The notes: generated by a model not told the origin, from the sequence alone. Counted from the first letter of the stretch, positions 17,452-26,656 are shown. The stretch: DNA of 51,719 nt from an uncultured bacterium (GCA_947177425.1 CAMWUN010000024.1:1-51719), one strand, 5' to 3'. Program-made: numbers and translations.

Positions 17452-18171
17452 TTATTCCTCATCGTCTAAATCCAAATCAATTAAATCTGTATCCTTTTTC
17501 TGTGCAGCTTCGTCATCATCAAGATAAAAATCAAATTCGTCTGTATCATCTGCAGATCTGCTTTTTCTGCCACTGCCTTTTATACCATCGTCTTTTGATA
17601 TATTACTTTTTTTACTGTCATCCTTTTTTACATCATTTTTCGCTCCACTGTCTTTTTCTTTCTTTACAGTGGAAATAATACCTGTCACGAAAATACCTAT
17701 AATCAGAACCACAATGACAACGGTCCAGATACGGGAACGCTTTGTCTCCGTACGCTGTCTCTCAACCTCTTCCACGATCATTTTGCCTTCCGCCTCGACT
17801 GCCGCCAGTTCTCCATCCAGTCCGGCTTCCACCAGATCAACGGTTCCCTGTCCTTCTATTTCCACCTGCAGATCCGTTGTGCTCTCCTTAGGAATATAGC
17901 TTTCCTTCCCCTGATAGGATATCTTGTACCACCCATCCTGGGTTTCTCCAACCACCCACACAGATTCTCCTGCCGTATAACTCTGCACGACTGCGGCGCT
18001 ATTGTCCGGAAGTTCCCTGGCATCGCAGTCATTCATGATAGTCATGACCTGATTCATTTCAGTTACAGCAACTTCACCTAAGTTTTCCTCCGCCTTTGCG
18101 GACAACCCAAAAGTTCCCAGAATAAAAACTGCCACAAAAAATGCCATCAAAATTTTTCCTGATTTTTTCAT
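17452..18171 (-). CDS. Secreted/membrane SH3-domain protein with acidic cytoplasmic tail
   Basis: The product is 239 residues. A signal peptide (MKKSGKILMAFFVAVFILG) ends near AKA. Residues about 45-98 form a bacterial SH3 domain (CDARELPDNSAAVVQSY, GESVWVVGETQDGWYKI). A short linker leads to one membrane helix (residues about 147-167), then a Lys/Asp-rich tail ending in a run of Asp, Leu and Glu. SH3b domains often bind cell-wall peptides. The layout (wall-facing SH3, helix, charged cytoplasmic tail) suggests a connector between wall and the glycan machinery, but that is inference. It lies inside the glycosyltransferase operon with tight spacing on the 3-prime side. Confidence 0.8.
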   Translation of the reverse strand: MKKSGKILMAFFVAVFILGTFGLSAKAEENLGEVAVTEMNQVMTIMNDCDARELPDNSAAVVQSYTAGESVWVVGETQDGWYKISYQGKESYIPKESTTDLQVEIEGQGTVDLVEAGLDGELAAVEAEGKMIVEEVERQRTETKRSRIWTVVIVVLIIGIFVTGIISTVKKEKDSGAKNDVKKDDSKKSNISKDDGIKGSGRKSRSADDTDEFDFYLDDDEAAQKKDTDLIDLDLDDEE

Positions 18172-18210
18172 TTTCCTACTCCTTCATTTGTATATACTTA
18201 TCTTCCCGTC

Positions 18211-19974
18211 TTAATCTGTTTCATTATAATATAGAATATTGAGATTGGAGACTATATACCTGTTATATATCTGCTCAAGTTCCTGCTGCCTTTGTGTGTC
18301 ACGGCTGACAATAAGGAAATCTCCTTCTCCCGCCATTTCTTCCGTGATTTCTCCGCTGATTACATTTATTGATATATCCCGAAGCTGCATCTGCTGAAAA
18401 TCCACATACGGAAGCATCCCTTCATCCAGATAAAACACGCTCACATCTTTACTGCCGCTTTCCATGATTTTTTCTGAAATTATCAAATCCTGATAGTCGA
18501 ACCTGTTTGCCCTGTATGCATACTGTTCGCTGACCCGTATACCAATCCCGGTTTCCAGCATGATTACAATTCCCAGCAGCCAGGCCATATTTTCTCTCTT
18601 TTTTACAGTAAAAACGACTGCCGCCGTCAAAACCATTAATATAAATCCAACAATCCACACTTCTTTCAAATAAAAATCCGGATTGAAATCTTCTTCCCTA
18701 TTTAACAAATAACTGATGCCTGCGACAAAATATCCACGTATTCCACTCATTTGTCCCTCTTCTATCACAGACCTTATGGGAAACACCATTACTCCTGAGA
18801 GCGTCCCCAATAATAAAGTAATTCTGATAATCCACTTGCTTTTAAGCATTGCCACAATTCCTGTCACCATCAATACCGGAACAAGGAATTCATTGTATCT
18901 TCCATATATCACACTGTCCACGGGCATGGAGCCATGCATAAAAATGCTGCATATAAGTATTTCCCCGATAATGGTAAGCAGCAGAAACATTGCCGTCCAA
19001 TTAGCCGCTGTGCAGTTATAAACCTTTTTTCCAAAAATATTTTTAACTAAACCTGCCGTTTCTTTCAGGCACCACCCTACTGACCAGTAAAAAAGCCCAT
19101 AAGTTGCCATACCCAGATAAAAAAACTTTCCAATTATTTCCTTTATAAATATCTTCACGCCTCCGGCCGCCAATATATTCCTGATTCTGTCTATCTGGCT
19201 CCCATAATCATTCACTGCCGTATCTGCGCTTGTAAAAACTGATAATATTACATTTCTTTTTATTATTACTACCGCCAGCCCTGCTGCTGCTGCCGCCGCC
19301 ATCATAATCAGTAACGGCTTTCTCATTGCCGGGTTGGTCATTCCCCACAATGCCATTGTAAGCAGGCACGCAATCACAACAGCCACCGTACGCATATGTA
19401 CACAATAAGAATATATCAGGCCAATTGCCAGAAGTACCGCTGTAACAGCTTTGGGCTTTTGAACAAAACTAATGAATAAACAGGTCAGACCTGTAAACAG
19501 GAACATAAGCAGCGCCTCTGCAAGCGTCATCTGCATATAAAAAATCCAGGAGGGGTAAAAAATTGCAATCCCACTGATAAACACTCTCTTTATTTTTCCA
19601 ATTTCCGGGTTGTCCGTCTCCGGGAACAATCTGCATATCATCCGGTATACAATCGGCACACTTAAGCACATGAGTAGCATATTGACAGCTACTGCCGCCC
19701 TGTAAACCGTCACGCCGTCCTTAAGCAGTTTCAATAACGGTATCAGAAGCAGACTGTATCCAAAAGAATAATAGGATCCCAGGGAAGCCACTTCTGACCA
19801 CTCATATCCCACTGCCTTTGCTGCACTGGCCCAATAGCCAAATTCATCAGGATATATTGTAAAACCGCAGATTTTGTGAATTCCGTACTGGAAAATGCAG
19901 ATAATAATTGAAATAATGAAAATGAGATAAATATGTTCCCGCTTTAGTTTATTCATAATCTCCCAGATTTCCAT
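18211..19974 (-). CDS. GT39-like membrane glycosyltransferase
   Basis: The 587-residue polytopic protein has YPDEFGYWASAA after the first helix, the D-E pair in the first extracellular loop being the catalytic hallmark of ArnT/PMT-type (GT-C) transferases. It has about eleven helices and a short C-terminal extracellular portion. These enzymes use polyprenyl-phosphate sugars made by enzymes such as the GT2 gene two positions downstream. The ATG at 19974 has only GGAAATATT before it. An internal ATG six codons later has GGGAG three bases away, so the start is uncertain. It is the first gene of the minus-strand glycan operon. Confidence 0.8.
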   Translation of the reverse strand: MEIWEIMNKLKREHIYLIFIISIIICIFQYGIHKICGFTIYPDEFGYWASAAKAVGYEWSEVASLGSYYSFGYSLLLIPLLKLLKDGVTVYRAAVAVNMLLMCLSVPIVYRMICRLFPETDNPEIGKIKRVFISGIAIFYPSWIFYMQMTLAEALLMFLFTGLTCLFISFVQKPKAVTAVLLAIGLIYSYCVHMRTVAVVIACLLTMALWGMTNPAMRKPLLIMMAAAAAAGLAVVIIKRNVILSVFTSADTAVNDYGSQIDRIRNILAAGGVKIFIKEIIGKFFYLGMATYGLFYWSVGWCLKETAGLVKNIFGKKVYNCTAANWTAMFLLLTIIGEILICSIFMHGSMPVDSVIYGRYNEFLVPVLMVTGIVAMLKSKWIIRITLLLGTLSGVMVFPIRSVIEEGQMSGIRGYFVAGISYLLNREEDFNPDFYLKEVWIVGFILMVLTAAVVFTVKKRENMAWLLGIVIMLETGIGIRVSEQYAYRANRFDYQDLIISEKIMESGSKDVSVFYLDEGMLPYVDFQQMQLRDISINVISGEITEEMAGEGDFLIVSRDTQRQQELEQIYNRYIVSNLNILYYNETD

Positions 19975-19981
19975 AATATTT

Positions 19982-20020
19982 CCATAAGGAAAGCAGCCGT
20001 CTAAAGCTGCTCCCTTATGG
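19982..20020 (-). terminator. Hairpin between the secreted-protein gene and the glycan operon
   Basis: Arms CCATAAGG.AAGCAGC and GCTGCT.CCTTATGG pair over about 14 bp around an eight-base loop. There is no T-run on the minus strand, so it could be a weak terminator of the secreted-protein gene or a processing/attenuation hairpin in front of the GT39-like gene, whose ATG starts eight bases beyond. Confidence 0.5.
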
Positions 20021-20071
20021 CAACAGGAATACCTGCCTGTCAGTCGTTATTTCATTTGCTGTGCTGTGCAA

Positions 20072-20719
20072 TTAGAATCTGATAATTGCATAAGCGCCTG
20101 CGCCACCTGTTGTAGCAAAGGTAATTGTGTTCGGGTTGTCATCGATATCCGGAAGGATGGAAACAACGCCGCCTGCCTGTACACGTACCATAGCATAGGT
20201 CTTGCCTGCCTGTACGAAGCTTCTGGGAATACCTATAGCGATCTGGATTGCAGGACCATCGCTGGAAAGAAGGCTGTATTTTCCGCCTGCCATCTTACCA
20301 AACTCAAGGTTAATCATAGGACCAACCTCGCCGCCCTGGGATGCTGCTGCTGCGTCAATTGCAGCTTTAGCCAGATAACTCTTTACAGGATCCATATTGG
20401 TCATTTTTGCGTAAGGTATCTCGTTGCTTGCAAGGCCATAGCCTGCTGCGATGGATGCCACGCTGCTTGTAACAGCTACACCGTCAACGCTTGTTGCAAG
20501 GTAAACGCCCTTTGTTGTAGTTACCACGCCGGCAACTGTGCTCTTTGCAGGAACTTCTGCAACTGATGTAGTAGTTGTCTCTTCAACAACCTGCTCTACA
20601 ACAGTACTGCCTTTCGGTGCATCGCTACTGGCTGCTGCAACGCTCATTGCAGGAGCCATAACCAGTGAAGCGATTAATGCTCCGGTAAGCATTCTTTTGA
20701 TGATACTTGCTTTCATCAT
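20072..20719 (-). CDS. Small secreted protein of unknown function
   Basis: The product is about 215 residues. A signal peptide (IIKRMLTGALIASLVMAPA) is likely cleaved after AAA near residue 30. The mature part starts with a Ser/Thr/Val-rich stretch and ends in a compact, probably beta-rich domain with YAMVRVQAGGVV, LPDIDDNPNTITF and TTGGAGAYAIIRF. This ending occurs in other clostridial secreted proteins, but I cannot name a family. Codon use is GC-richer and more regular than in the glycan genes, suggesting strong expression. The start at 20719 has GGAGG five bases before it; ATG 20716 is an alternative. An Xre regulator diverges upstream. Confidence 0.75.
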   Translation of the reverse strand: MMKASIIKRMLTGALIASLVMAPAMSVAAASSDAPKGSTVVEQVVEETTTTSVAEVPAKSTVAGVVTTTKGVYLATSVDGVAVTSSVASIAAGYGLASNEIPYAKMTNMDPVKSYLAKAAIDAAAASQGGEVGPMINLEFGKMAGGKYSLLSSDGPAIQIAIGIPRSFVQAGKTYAMVRVQAGGVVSILPDIDDNPNTITFATTGGAGAYAIIRF

Positions 20720-20821
20720 TCTCTCCTCCATTTCAAAAAAATGTTTATTTTACTATCCGGAATTTCCCATATCAGGCGGTTTCCGGAATAACCGTCCATT
20801 TAAATCTTTATTTCGCCATAT

Positions 20822-20869
20822 GTAATAAATGCTATTACTAATAGCTCTTTTTGTAGTATATGCTATTCT
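20822..20869. promoter_or_regulatory. Twin operator-like palindromes between secreted-protein and Xre genes
   Basis: GTAATA-AATGC-TATTAC at 20822-20838 is a perfect 6-bp inverted repeat. GTAGTA-TATGC-TATTCT at 20853-20869 is a degenerate copy. Both have a five-base spacer, and they start 31 bp apart, about three helical turns. The placement between divergent genes fits binding by the Xre protein encoded next door. Confidence 0.5.
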
Positions 20870-20878
20870 AAATATAAT
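20851..20878 (+). promoter_or_regulatory. Candidate promoter of the Xre gene
   Basis: TTGTAG (20851-20856) and TATAAT (20873-20878) are separated by 16 bp. The right-hand palindrome lies within this promoter, which would allow autorepression. Confidence 0.4.
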
Positions 20879-20990
20879 TTCAAGTATTTTTGAGTATACA
20901 ATTGAAAAATGTAGAGAATCGTGACCGTTCAGCACATCTGAACTGCCGCAAAGCATCAAAACATACTTTCAAAATCCATGGAGCAATGAA

Positions 20991-21443
20991 ATGACTATTG
21001 TTACTTTAGAGAAATATCTGAAAGATTTACGGAAATCCTGCAATTACTCCCAGGAATTTGTAGCCTCCCACCTTAATATCACACGACAGACTTATTCCCA
21101 TTATGAAACCGGGCGGATCACGCCTCCTGTCAATTCTTTATATAATCTGGCAAAACTTTACAATGTCCCGGTGGAAAATTTCCTTGATTTGGTTGTTACC
21201 TATAACATTAATATGGATTTTGCATTGAAAGCCCAGAGGGGCAAGGTAGACATGACGGATGATTTATCTTTATTTATGGATTTTATGAATTCTCCCGAAA
21301 ACAGCAAGAAATTTAAATTTTTAAACAGGAAAGAACGGCAGCTCCTTTTCTACTTTCTGTTATTGGATTCCCATGACCAGGATGATATCGTAACGTTCAT
21401 GAAGGTTAAGTATCAGAACCGCAAGCAGGAAAACAATTTGTAG
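20991..21443 (+). CDS. Xre-family HTH transcriptional regulator
   Basis: The product is 150 residues. An HTH_3 domain spans residues about 7-62: LEKYLKDLRKSCNYSQEFVA, then LNITRQTYSHYETGRITPP and LYNLAKLYNVPVENFLDL, the standard five-helix Xre fold. The C-terminal half is helical with no recognised sensor domain. The ATG has GGAG seven bases upstream. It diverges from the secreted-protein gene across twin palindromes, so control of that gene and of itself is likely but inferred. A strong hairpin terminator lies about 110 bp after its stop. Confidence 0.9.
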   Translation: MTIVTLEKYLKDLRKSCNYSQEFVASHLNITRQTYSHYETGRITPPVNSLYNLAKLYNVPVENFLDLVVTYNINMDFALKAQRGKVDMTDDLSLFMDFMNSPENSKKFKFLNRKERQLLFYFLLLDSHDQDDIVTFMKVKYQNRKQENNL

Positions 21444-21555
21444 GTTTTTCTTCCTTATTATATATATAACTATATGCGGTAGTGCTTCAGGCAAAAATTG
21501 GATAAGTCCAAACGCAGTTACAGCGCCCTTGCGCTTCGTGGGGCATCATTTGAAA

Positions 21556-21597
21556 AAAGTCTTTGATGTGTTTTCCTCACCCCACATCAAAGACTTT
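21556..21597. terminator. Bidirectional terminator
   Basis: AAAGTCTTTGATGTG (21556-21570) pairs perfectly with 21583-21597 (15 bp, 12-base loop). It is followed by CTCTTTTT on the plus strand and by TTTTTTC on the minus strand. It lies between the converging Xre gene and DHH phosphoesterase gene. Confidence 0.85.
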
Positions 21598-21692
21598 CTC
21601 TTTTTACATGCTGATATGTTTACTTTTTTATCTATGTCCCTCTTTACCAATTATACGCACTATGTTAGTTATGCCTATTTTGCCAGCGGTTC

Positions 21693-22622
21693 TTACTTCC
21701 TTTCGTTATTGGCCAGCCCGCACAGTTCTTCCAGCATTTTGGGAAGTTCTGTGTCCATGTTTTCATCGGAAAACTGACAGGTACCTACTTTTTTGTGGCC
21801 GCCGCCACCATATTTTAACATAAGGCTTCCTACATTCACTTCACAGGTACGGTTTAAAATGCTGTAACCTACTGCTGCAGAACAGCCTGCACCGCCCCGT
21901 CCGCTGACTATCCATGCGGATATGTTCTGCTCCGGATACATGCTGTAAATCATAAAACGGTTTCCGGTGTAAATCGGACTCACTCCCCTTAAATCTGTAA
22001 TGATGACTTTCCCCTCCACCCTGGTGTAGGCTGTGACCATCTCTTTGAACTTTTCGGTCTGCTCGTTGTACATTTCAATACGTTCTATCACGTCCGGCAG
22101 ATTCAAAATTTCTTCGGTGGTCATGGTACGGCAGGCGTCAATGAGTTTCTCCATCAACTGGTAATTGGAAATGGTGAAATTACGGAAACGTCCCAGCCCG
22201 GTTCTGGGATCCATCAGAAAGCCTATCAGAATCCATCCTTTTGGGTTCTGGATTTCGTCAATCGTCAGATTCCCGGAATCCACCTTGTCAACCGCTTCCA
22301 TCATATCGTCAAACTGCGGAAATCTCTCCCTGCCCCCATAATATTCATAGATAATTCTGGCGCAGGAAGGCGTGATACGGCTCTCTCCTTTATACTTCCC
22401 TTCCAACTGTAATCTCTCGTGCTCACTGGAATGATGGTCAAACCACAGCCCGCACCCTTCCACAAAGGGCACATTGGCAAGGCAGTCGTCTTCATTCACT
22501 TCCACCAGGCCGTCCTGTAAATCTTTCGGATGGGCAAACTTCCAGTGGTCGATAATTCCCGCTTCTTTCAGAAGCGCTCCGCACGCAAGCCCATCAAAAT
22601 CTGAACGTGTAACTAACCTCAT
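21693..22622 (-). CDS. DHH-family phosphoesterase
   Basis: The product is about 309 residues. It has the DHH-superfamily motifs: TRSDFDGLACGALL at the N-terminus (metal-binding D-x-D), a later Asp-containing strand, and GLWFDHHSSEHER (the DHH motif). The C-terminal DHHA1 part has GRGGAGCSAAVGYS and KYGGGGHKKVGTCQF, the glycine-rich G-G-G-H element. These are metal-dependent phosphoesterases such as nanoRNases, c-di-AMP phosphodiesterases or exopolyphosphatases; the substrate cannot be told apart here. The ATG at 22622 has AAGGAG six bases upstream. It is a single gene ending at the bidirectional terminator. Confidence 0.9.
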   Translation of the reverse strand: MRLVTRSDFDGLACGALLKEAGIIDHWKFAHPKDLQDGLVEVNEDDCLANVPFVEGCGLWFDHHSSEHERLQLEGKYKGESRITPSCARIIYEYYGGRERFPQFDDMMEAVDKVDSGNLTIDEIQNPKGWILIGFLMDPRTGLGRFRNFTISNYQLMEKLIDACRTMTTEEILNLPDVIERIEMYNEQTEKFKEMVTAYTRVEGKVIITDLRGVSPIYTGNRFMIYSMYPEQNISAWIVSGRGGAGCSAAVGYSILNRTCEVNVGSLMLKYGGGGHKKVGTCQFSDENMDTELPKMLEELCGLANNERK

Positions 22623-22724
22623 AATAAACTCCTTCTGCAATGAAATTATTTTCAGGCACTGCAGGCACTGCGCGCCTGTATTTTAATCTGTCTGCTTCTA
22701 TTATAGGTAATTTCCGGAAAGTTT

Positions 22725-24344
22725 TCAATGAAAAGTCTTAAGTACTTCTATCCTGCAGCTATGTTCTTTTGTTTCCTTACTATAGCTAATGCCAACAGCC
22801 AGCACACGCCCGGTATACCCCGTTTTTTCCCCAAGCTTTCCTTCAAACCGGAGCCCGTAGTTCTTATCCTTAATCTGGGCAATTGCCTCTTCCGGCGTAC
22901 TGTCCACTTTCAGTTCAAGGATAATGCAATCGCTGTTTTTTCGTTCCGGGTAAAAAATAAAATCCACATATCCCTTTCCCGCCTTTTCTTCCCGTTCAAT
23001 CCGGTATTTATTGCGTGCGGAAAGATAACACAAATTCACCACGGCAGCCAGTTCCGTCTCACTGTTATATGAAAAAATAGGCGACTCCGTGTTATGGGCA
23101 AACTGAAGAATTTCCTCCATCACTTTGGTATCGCCTGCTATTGTCGCCTGAAGCATATGTTCTGATTTTTTAGCCAGATTATATACATATCCCAGAGATT
23201 CCCTGGATAACAGCAGTTCATTATATTTGTCCATCAGTTCTTTATTTGGTATCAGAACTTCTCCATCCTTATAGGTCAAAAGTCCATAGACCACCATTGC
23301 CGAATAAATCTGTTCCCGGGAGTCTATTTCCATGGAAGAGGCCGTATACTGTCCGATATCAGCCGGCACGCCGCCGCCGGATACCATAAAGGCCAGATCA
23401 TCTCTCACTGCTTCAATATTGTGCCGGATATAATAAAATAACTCATCATAGGGCCCTGAACTGGTCCAGTAATTCCTAAGCTGGCCGTCAGTCAGCGCCA
23501 GAACAACGGAACGTGGATTATAAAGACGGACTCCTGTAGCCGTATAGTAACCGTCATACCAGATACGGAGTTCCTCGCGGCTGAATTTACATACACCTGC
23601 CCTTTTCTTATATATTCCATAAAGGACATCCACCTCTTTATCAGAAAACCCAAAATATTCACTGAATTTCTCTGATGAAGCCATATCATATTCCACAAAC
23701 ATATTCAGTTCAGAGCCGCTGGAATACTTGGCAATCGGCAGAACGCCTGTCATATATACAAACTCTGTATACGGCTGGTCTTTAAACAGCCATTTTAAAA
23801 ATAAAAGATAGTCCCACTGATTTTCCCTGGAAATAAACGGCATATGAAAAACCGCGTCCCACTCATCCAGTACAAATACAAACTTATTATCTGTCTGCTC
23901 GTAAATCTTGCACAGAGCATCCCATACCGGGTCATCTGCCTCTATGCCGCAGTCCTCATATGCCGCCGTCAAATCTCTGATTATCCCTGTCTCGATGCGG
24001 TCTATATATTCCGCATAGCTTCTGCATCCCTTTGGCGCCCTGCTGAAATCTATATAAATAACATCATGGCTGTTTAAGTGGGCTTTATATTCCTCCTGCC
24101 CTGAAATGGCCAGATCATCAAATATTTTATCTGCGCTGTCTGTCCTTCCAAAAAACGCTCCTATCATATCTGCCATTATGGTTTTGCCAAAACGGCGGGG
24201 CCTTGTAATACAGCAGTAACAGTTTATACTGCCAAAGTAGGGCATCAATTCAGTTAACAATAGCGTTTTATCTACAAAATAAGGATTTTGTATTACTTTT
24301 TTATACGTTTCATATGGTGCTTTACTGTTCAAAAACATTCCCAT
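22725..24344 (-). CDS. AAA-ATPase-like / PD-(D/E)XK nuclease-like protein
   Basis: The product is about 539 residues. The N-terminal AAA-ATPase-like domain has YFVDKTLLLTELM, the P-loop-like TRPRRFGKTIMADM (residues 47-60), DVIYIDFSRAP and FVFVLDEWDAVFH (Walker B). The C-terminus is a PD-(D/E)XK domain, with GYVDFIFYPE and IILELKVDSTPEEA (D, then E-x-K). These proteins are common and multi-copy in Lachnospiraceae and Bacteroides; their role is unknown, and defence or mobile-element links are only suspected. GTG 24350 is too close to GGAG, so ATG 24344 (spacing nine) is chosen. A related tail starts the window. Confidence 0.88.
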   Translation of the reverse strand: MGMFLNSKAPYETYKKVIQNPYFVDKTLLLTELMPYFGSINCYCCITRPRRFGKTIMADMIGAFFGRTDSADKIFDDLAISGQEEYKAHLNSHDVIYIDFSRAPKGCRSYAEYIDRIETGIIRDLTAAYEDCGIEADDPVWDALCKIYEQTDNKFVFVLDEWDAVFHMPFISRENQWDYLLFLKWLFKDQPYTEFVYMTGVLPIAKYSSGSELNMFVEYDMASSEKFSEYFGFSDKEVDVLYGIYKKRAGVCKFSREELRIWYDGYYTATGVRLYNPRSVVLALTDGQLRNYWTSSGPYDELFYYIRHNIEAVRDDLAFMVSGGGVPADIGQYTASSMEIDSREQIYSAMVVYGLLTYKDGEVLIPNKELMDKYNELLLSRESLGYVYNLAKKSEHMLQATIAGDTKVMEEILQFAHNTESPIFSYNSETELAAVVNLCYLSARNKYRIEREEKAGKGYVDFIFYPERKNSDCIILELKVDSTPEEAIAQIKDKNYGLRFEGKLGEKTGYTGRVLAVGISYSKETKEHSCRIEVLKTFH

Positions 24345-24471
24345 ACCCACAAACTCCTTCCTATTGCATTTTCTCTAAAAACAGCAGACTTATCCTGTAA
24401 GTTATCATAGCACCAAACCCAGATATCTTCAAGCCGCTGTGAACAACTGCTCACAGGCAGCGTCATTAAAT

Positions 24472-24580
24472 CGTTACTGTTCACACAGACCTGCGCATTT
24501 ACTGCGCTGGTCGTAAAAAAGTGATTCGAGAGTGCAAAAATCCCATTGCCGAAGGCAATTTTCGATGGATTTTTGCATAA
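24472..24580 (+). repeat. Dispersed hairpin repeat, copy B (within a 360-bp intergenic gap)
   Basis: The gap 24345-24712 between divergent genes has no coding frame but holds this element. The left hairpin is GACC.GCGC / GCGC.GGTC with a seven-base loop (24488-24512). The right hairpin is TGCAAAAATCC..AT with ATGGATTTTTGCA, capped by TGCC-GAA-GGCA (24533-24577). The middle (24514-24543) matches the copy at the window end almost perfectly. Copy A (3101-3212) is a diverged version. The function is unknown. Confidence 0.8.
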
Positions 24581-24712
24581 CCGGCAGTCAGATGAGGCGC
24601 GTTACGGATAACTGGCCAGGCATGAAGTCCATGCCGAAATAAATTGCTTCCCCTTCCTATATATGCTAAAATTCTTGTATAAAAATCCAGCCGCCATAAA
24701 GGGAATCAATTC

Positions 24713-25918
24713 ATGGAAAAACAATTGGAAGTGCGTGAAAGCAGAGTTATTTTAATAATCAGCATAATCTGTACTGTGTTTTTTGCTCTCTGTCTCTTTT
24801 TTTCCGTCTGCTTTTGTATACGGAATCAGGATACGGAAACTCTTTTGATTTGTATTCCCATCTTTGGCGGGCTTGTAATTCTCGGCATATTTTTATTTCT
24901 TGATGGCTATAGGCGAAAACTGGTTTTGTACAGCAGCCGCTTTTCTTATACACCTGCTCTGGGCAGGACGAAAAGCTTTTTTTACTCTGAAATCCAGTCA
25001 GTCGTCCCCAGGGGCGAGAAGTATATTATCTACGGATATGACGGCTCCAAGCTGGCTGTATTTGAGATCAATATGCCTGCATACTCTGACGCTCTGGATT
25101 ATCTTCGGGAAAAGCAGGTGAAAATTGTCCCAGGTAAGTCTCTTTCTGATTCTTCATTTTTTAGGAAAATCCGGGACTGGAACTTAAGTCTCCATCTTAC
25201 GGATAAGGATGCCTATATCCGTTCCCGGTATTCGCCTGTTTCCATCCATAAGCAGAAAAAATTCACCCGCATCATGGGGACTGCAATGGCCGTTCTTTGT
25301 GTTGCGGCCATTCCTATGTCCGCTAAACGGACTATGTCTACTAAGTGGATGATGATTGTATATATTCTTGTTCTGCTGTTTACCTATTTCCTGTTTCTTT
25401 TATTCTATCCTAAAATGAGTCTGGAAAGGGGTAAAAACTGCGACGGGAACCACATCCCTCTCCCCGTGCTTCCCTGTCTCATAAGCATGGTTTTTCTGCT
25501 GTCTTTTGCAGACCTCTTCCAGGTGGAAGAAGGCGTATGGCTGCCCATGAGCGCTGTCATGGCTGTTATTTTGCTGATTCCCTATCTGGTTGTGCTCTTT
25601 GTCCGCAGGATAAAAGAACATCCTTTAATCATACTGTTTGTTGCCTGTACACTCTTTCTCATCTCCTTTATCCTTGTTCCCCCGGTCAACTATGTAACGG
25701 CAGGCAGACCAGTCCACGAAACTGTCACTGTGCTCTCAAAAGAACAGCACAGAAGTTCCCGGATGACCCACTATGAAGTTGTCCTTATCTGGCGGGATAC
25801 TATGCAGAAAATGCGAACATCCAGAAATTTGTACGAATCTGTGGAGGCCGGCGATTCTGTCCGGGTCTGCGTCCGGAAGAGTGTATTCGGCGTGGAATTG
25901 TGGAATGTGCATAAATAG
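24713..25918 (+). CDS. Membrane protein of unknown function
   Basis: The product is 401 residues. Two N-terminal helices (residues about 12-62) are followed by a soluble PH-like domain (LVLYSSRFSYTPALGRTK, FYSEIQSVV, IYGYDGSKLAVFEI). Then come about five more helices (residues 185-345) and an extracellular or cytosolic C-terminal beta-rich tail (ETVTVLSKEQHRSSRMTHY ... VRVCVRKSVFGVELW). A PH-like domain beside helices recalls YdbT/DUF-type clostridial membrane proteins. No catalytic motif is visible. It stands alone and converges on the deacetylase gene, 12 bp apart. The upstream gap holds the hairpin repeat. Confidence 0.75.
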   Translation: MEKQLEVRESRVILIISIICTVFFALCLFFSVCFCIRNQDTETLLICIPIFGGLVILGIFLFLDGYRRKLVLYSSRFSYTPALGRTKSFFYSEIQSVVPRGEKYIIYGYDGSKLAVFEINMPAYSDALDYLREKQVKIVPGKSLSDSSFFRKIRDWNLSLHLTDKDAYIRSRYSPVSIHKQKKFTRIMGTAMAVLCVAAIPMSAKRTMSTKWMMIVYILVLLFTYFLFLLFYPKMSLERGKNCDGNHIPLPVLPCLISMVFLLSFADLFQVEEGVWLPMSAVMAVILLIPYLVVLFVRRIKEHPLIILFVACTLFLISFILVPPVNYVTAGRPVHETVTVLSKEQHRSSRMTHYEVVLIWRDTMQKMRTSRNLYESVEAGDSVRVCVRKSVFGVELWNVHK

Positions 25919-25930
25919 CGGACAGTGTGC

Positions 25931-26611
25931 TCAGTCAAACAACAGCTCGTCTACCGTAACGAATTCATATCCTTCCTCCGTCAGTTCGTCCACAATTTTG
26001 AGCGCCGCTGTCACTGTAGTTTTGTACTGGTCGTGCATCAGGATAATATCATTTTCTTCAGCCTTTGCGCAGACATTTTTCACAATGCAGGAGACATCAT
26101 GACTGCACCAGTCAAGGGGGTCGATTGTCCACAGTACCGGAAACATGTTAAGTTCCTTTTCAAATTCCTTGTTCCAACTGCCATAGGGAGGCCGGACGTA
26201 TATGACGTCCTCCCCTGTCACCTCTTTAATCACTTCGTTGGTCTTTATAATTTCCTCTTTGAAGCTTTCCCTGTTCTTTGACGTGAGCTGGGTATGGTTA
26301 TAGGTATGATTTCCAATCAGATGTTCGTCCTCATGGATTTTTTTTACTATTTCGGGATAGCTTTCCGCATTTTTTCCCGTGATAAAAAAGGTCGCTTTGG
26401 CGTTCCGCTCCTTCAGTCCTTTAAGGAGCTGTTCCGTATAGTACGGATGGGGGCCGTCGTCAAAAGTGAGGGCAATCTTCTTACTGCCCTCATTCCCTAT
26501 ATTCCTTCCCATTGTCTGAATCTCCTGTCTCTGCCAAAGACCGATGATGCATATGACTGCAACCAATATAAATAAAATAATGCATGAAATTATTCTTTTT
26601 TTCAGATTCAT
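25931..26611 (-). CDS. Polysaccharide deacetylase (NodB family), membrane-anchored
   Basis: The product is 226 residues. One N-terminal helix (residues 7-26) anchors it outside the membrane. The NodB catalytic set is complete: TFDDGPH (Asp51 base, Asp52 metal), NHTYNHT (His102 and His106 metal), RPPYG (Arg140), DPLDW (164-168) and LMHD (His193). This class removes N-acetyl groups from peptidoglycan or other cell-surface glycans, often giving lysozyme resistance. It is close to PdaA/PgdA-like clostridial enzymes. The substrate is not determined. It lies 45 bp downstream of the GGDEF gene in the same direction, so they may be co-transcribed. Confidence 0.9.
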   Translation of the reverse strand: MNLKKRIISCIILFILVAVICIIGLWQRQEIQTMGRNIGNEGSKKIALTFDDGPHPYYTEQLLKGLKERNAKATFFITGKNAESYPEIVKKIHEDEHLIGNHTYNHTQLTSKNRESFKEEIIKTNEVIKEVTGEDVIYVRPPYGSWNKEFEKELNMFPVLWTIDPLDWCSHDVSCIVKNVCAKAEENDIILMHDQYKTTVTAALKIVDELTEEGYEFVTVDELLFD

Positions 26612-26656
26612 GCTTCAAAGCCATTCTTTCTCCTGTACTTATCCTATTTATATGCT

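Noticed and set aside
20066-20566. Plus-strand open frame of 166 codons rich in Cys
   Set aside because: It is the antisense of the alanine- and valine-rich secreted protein gene; the Cys content is an artefact of complementing GCA/GCT codons.
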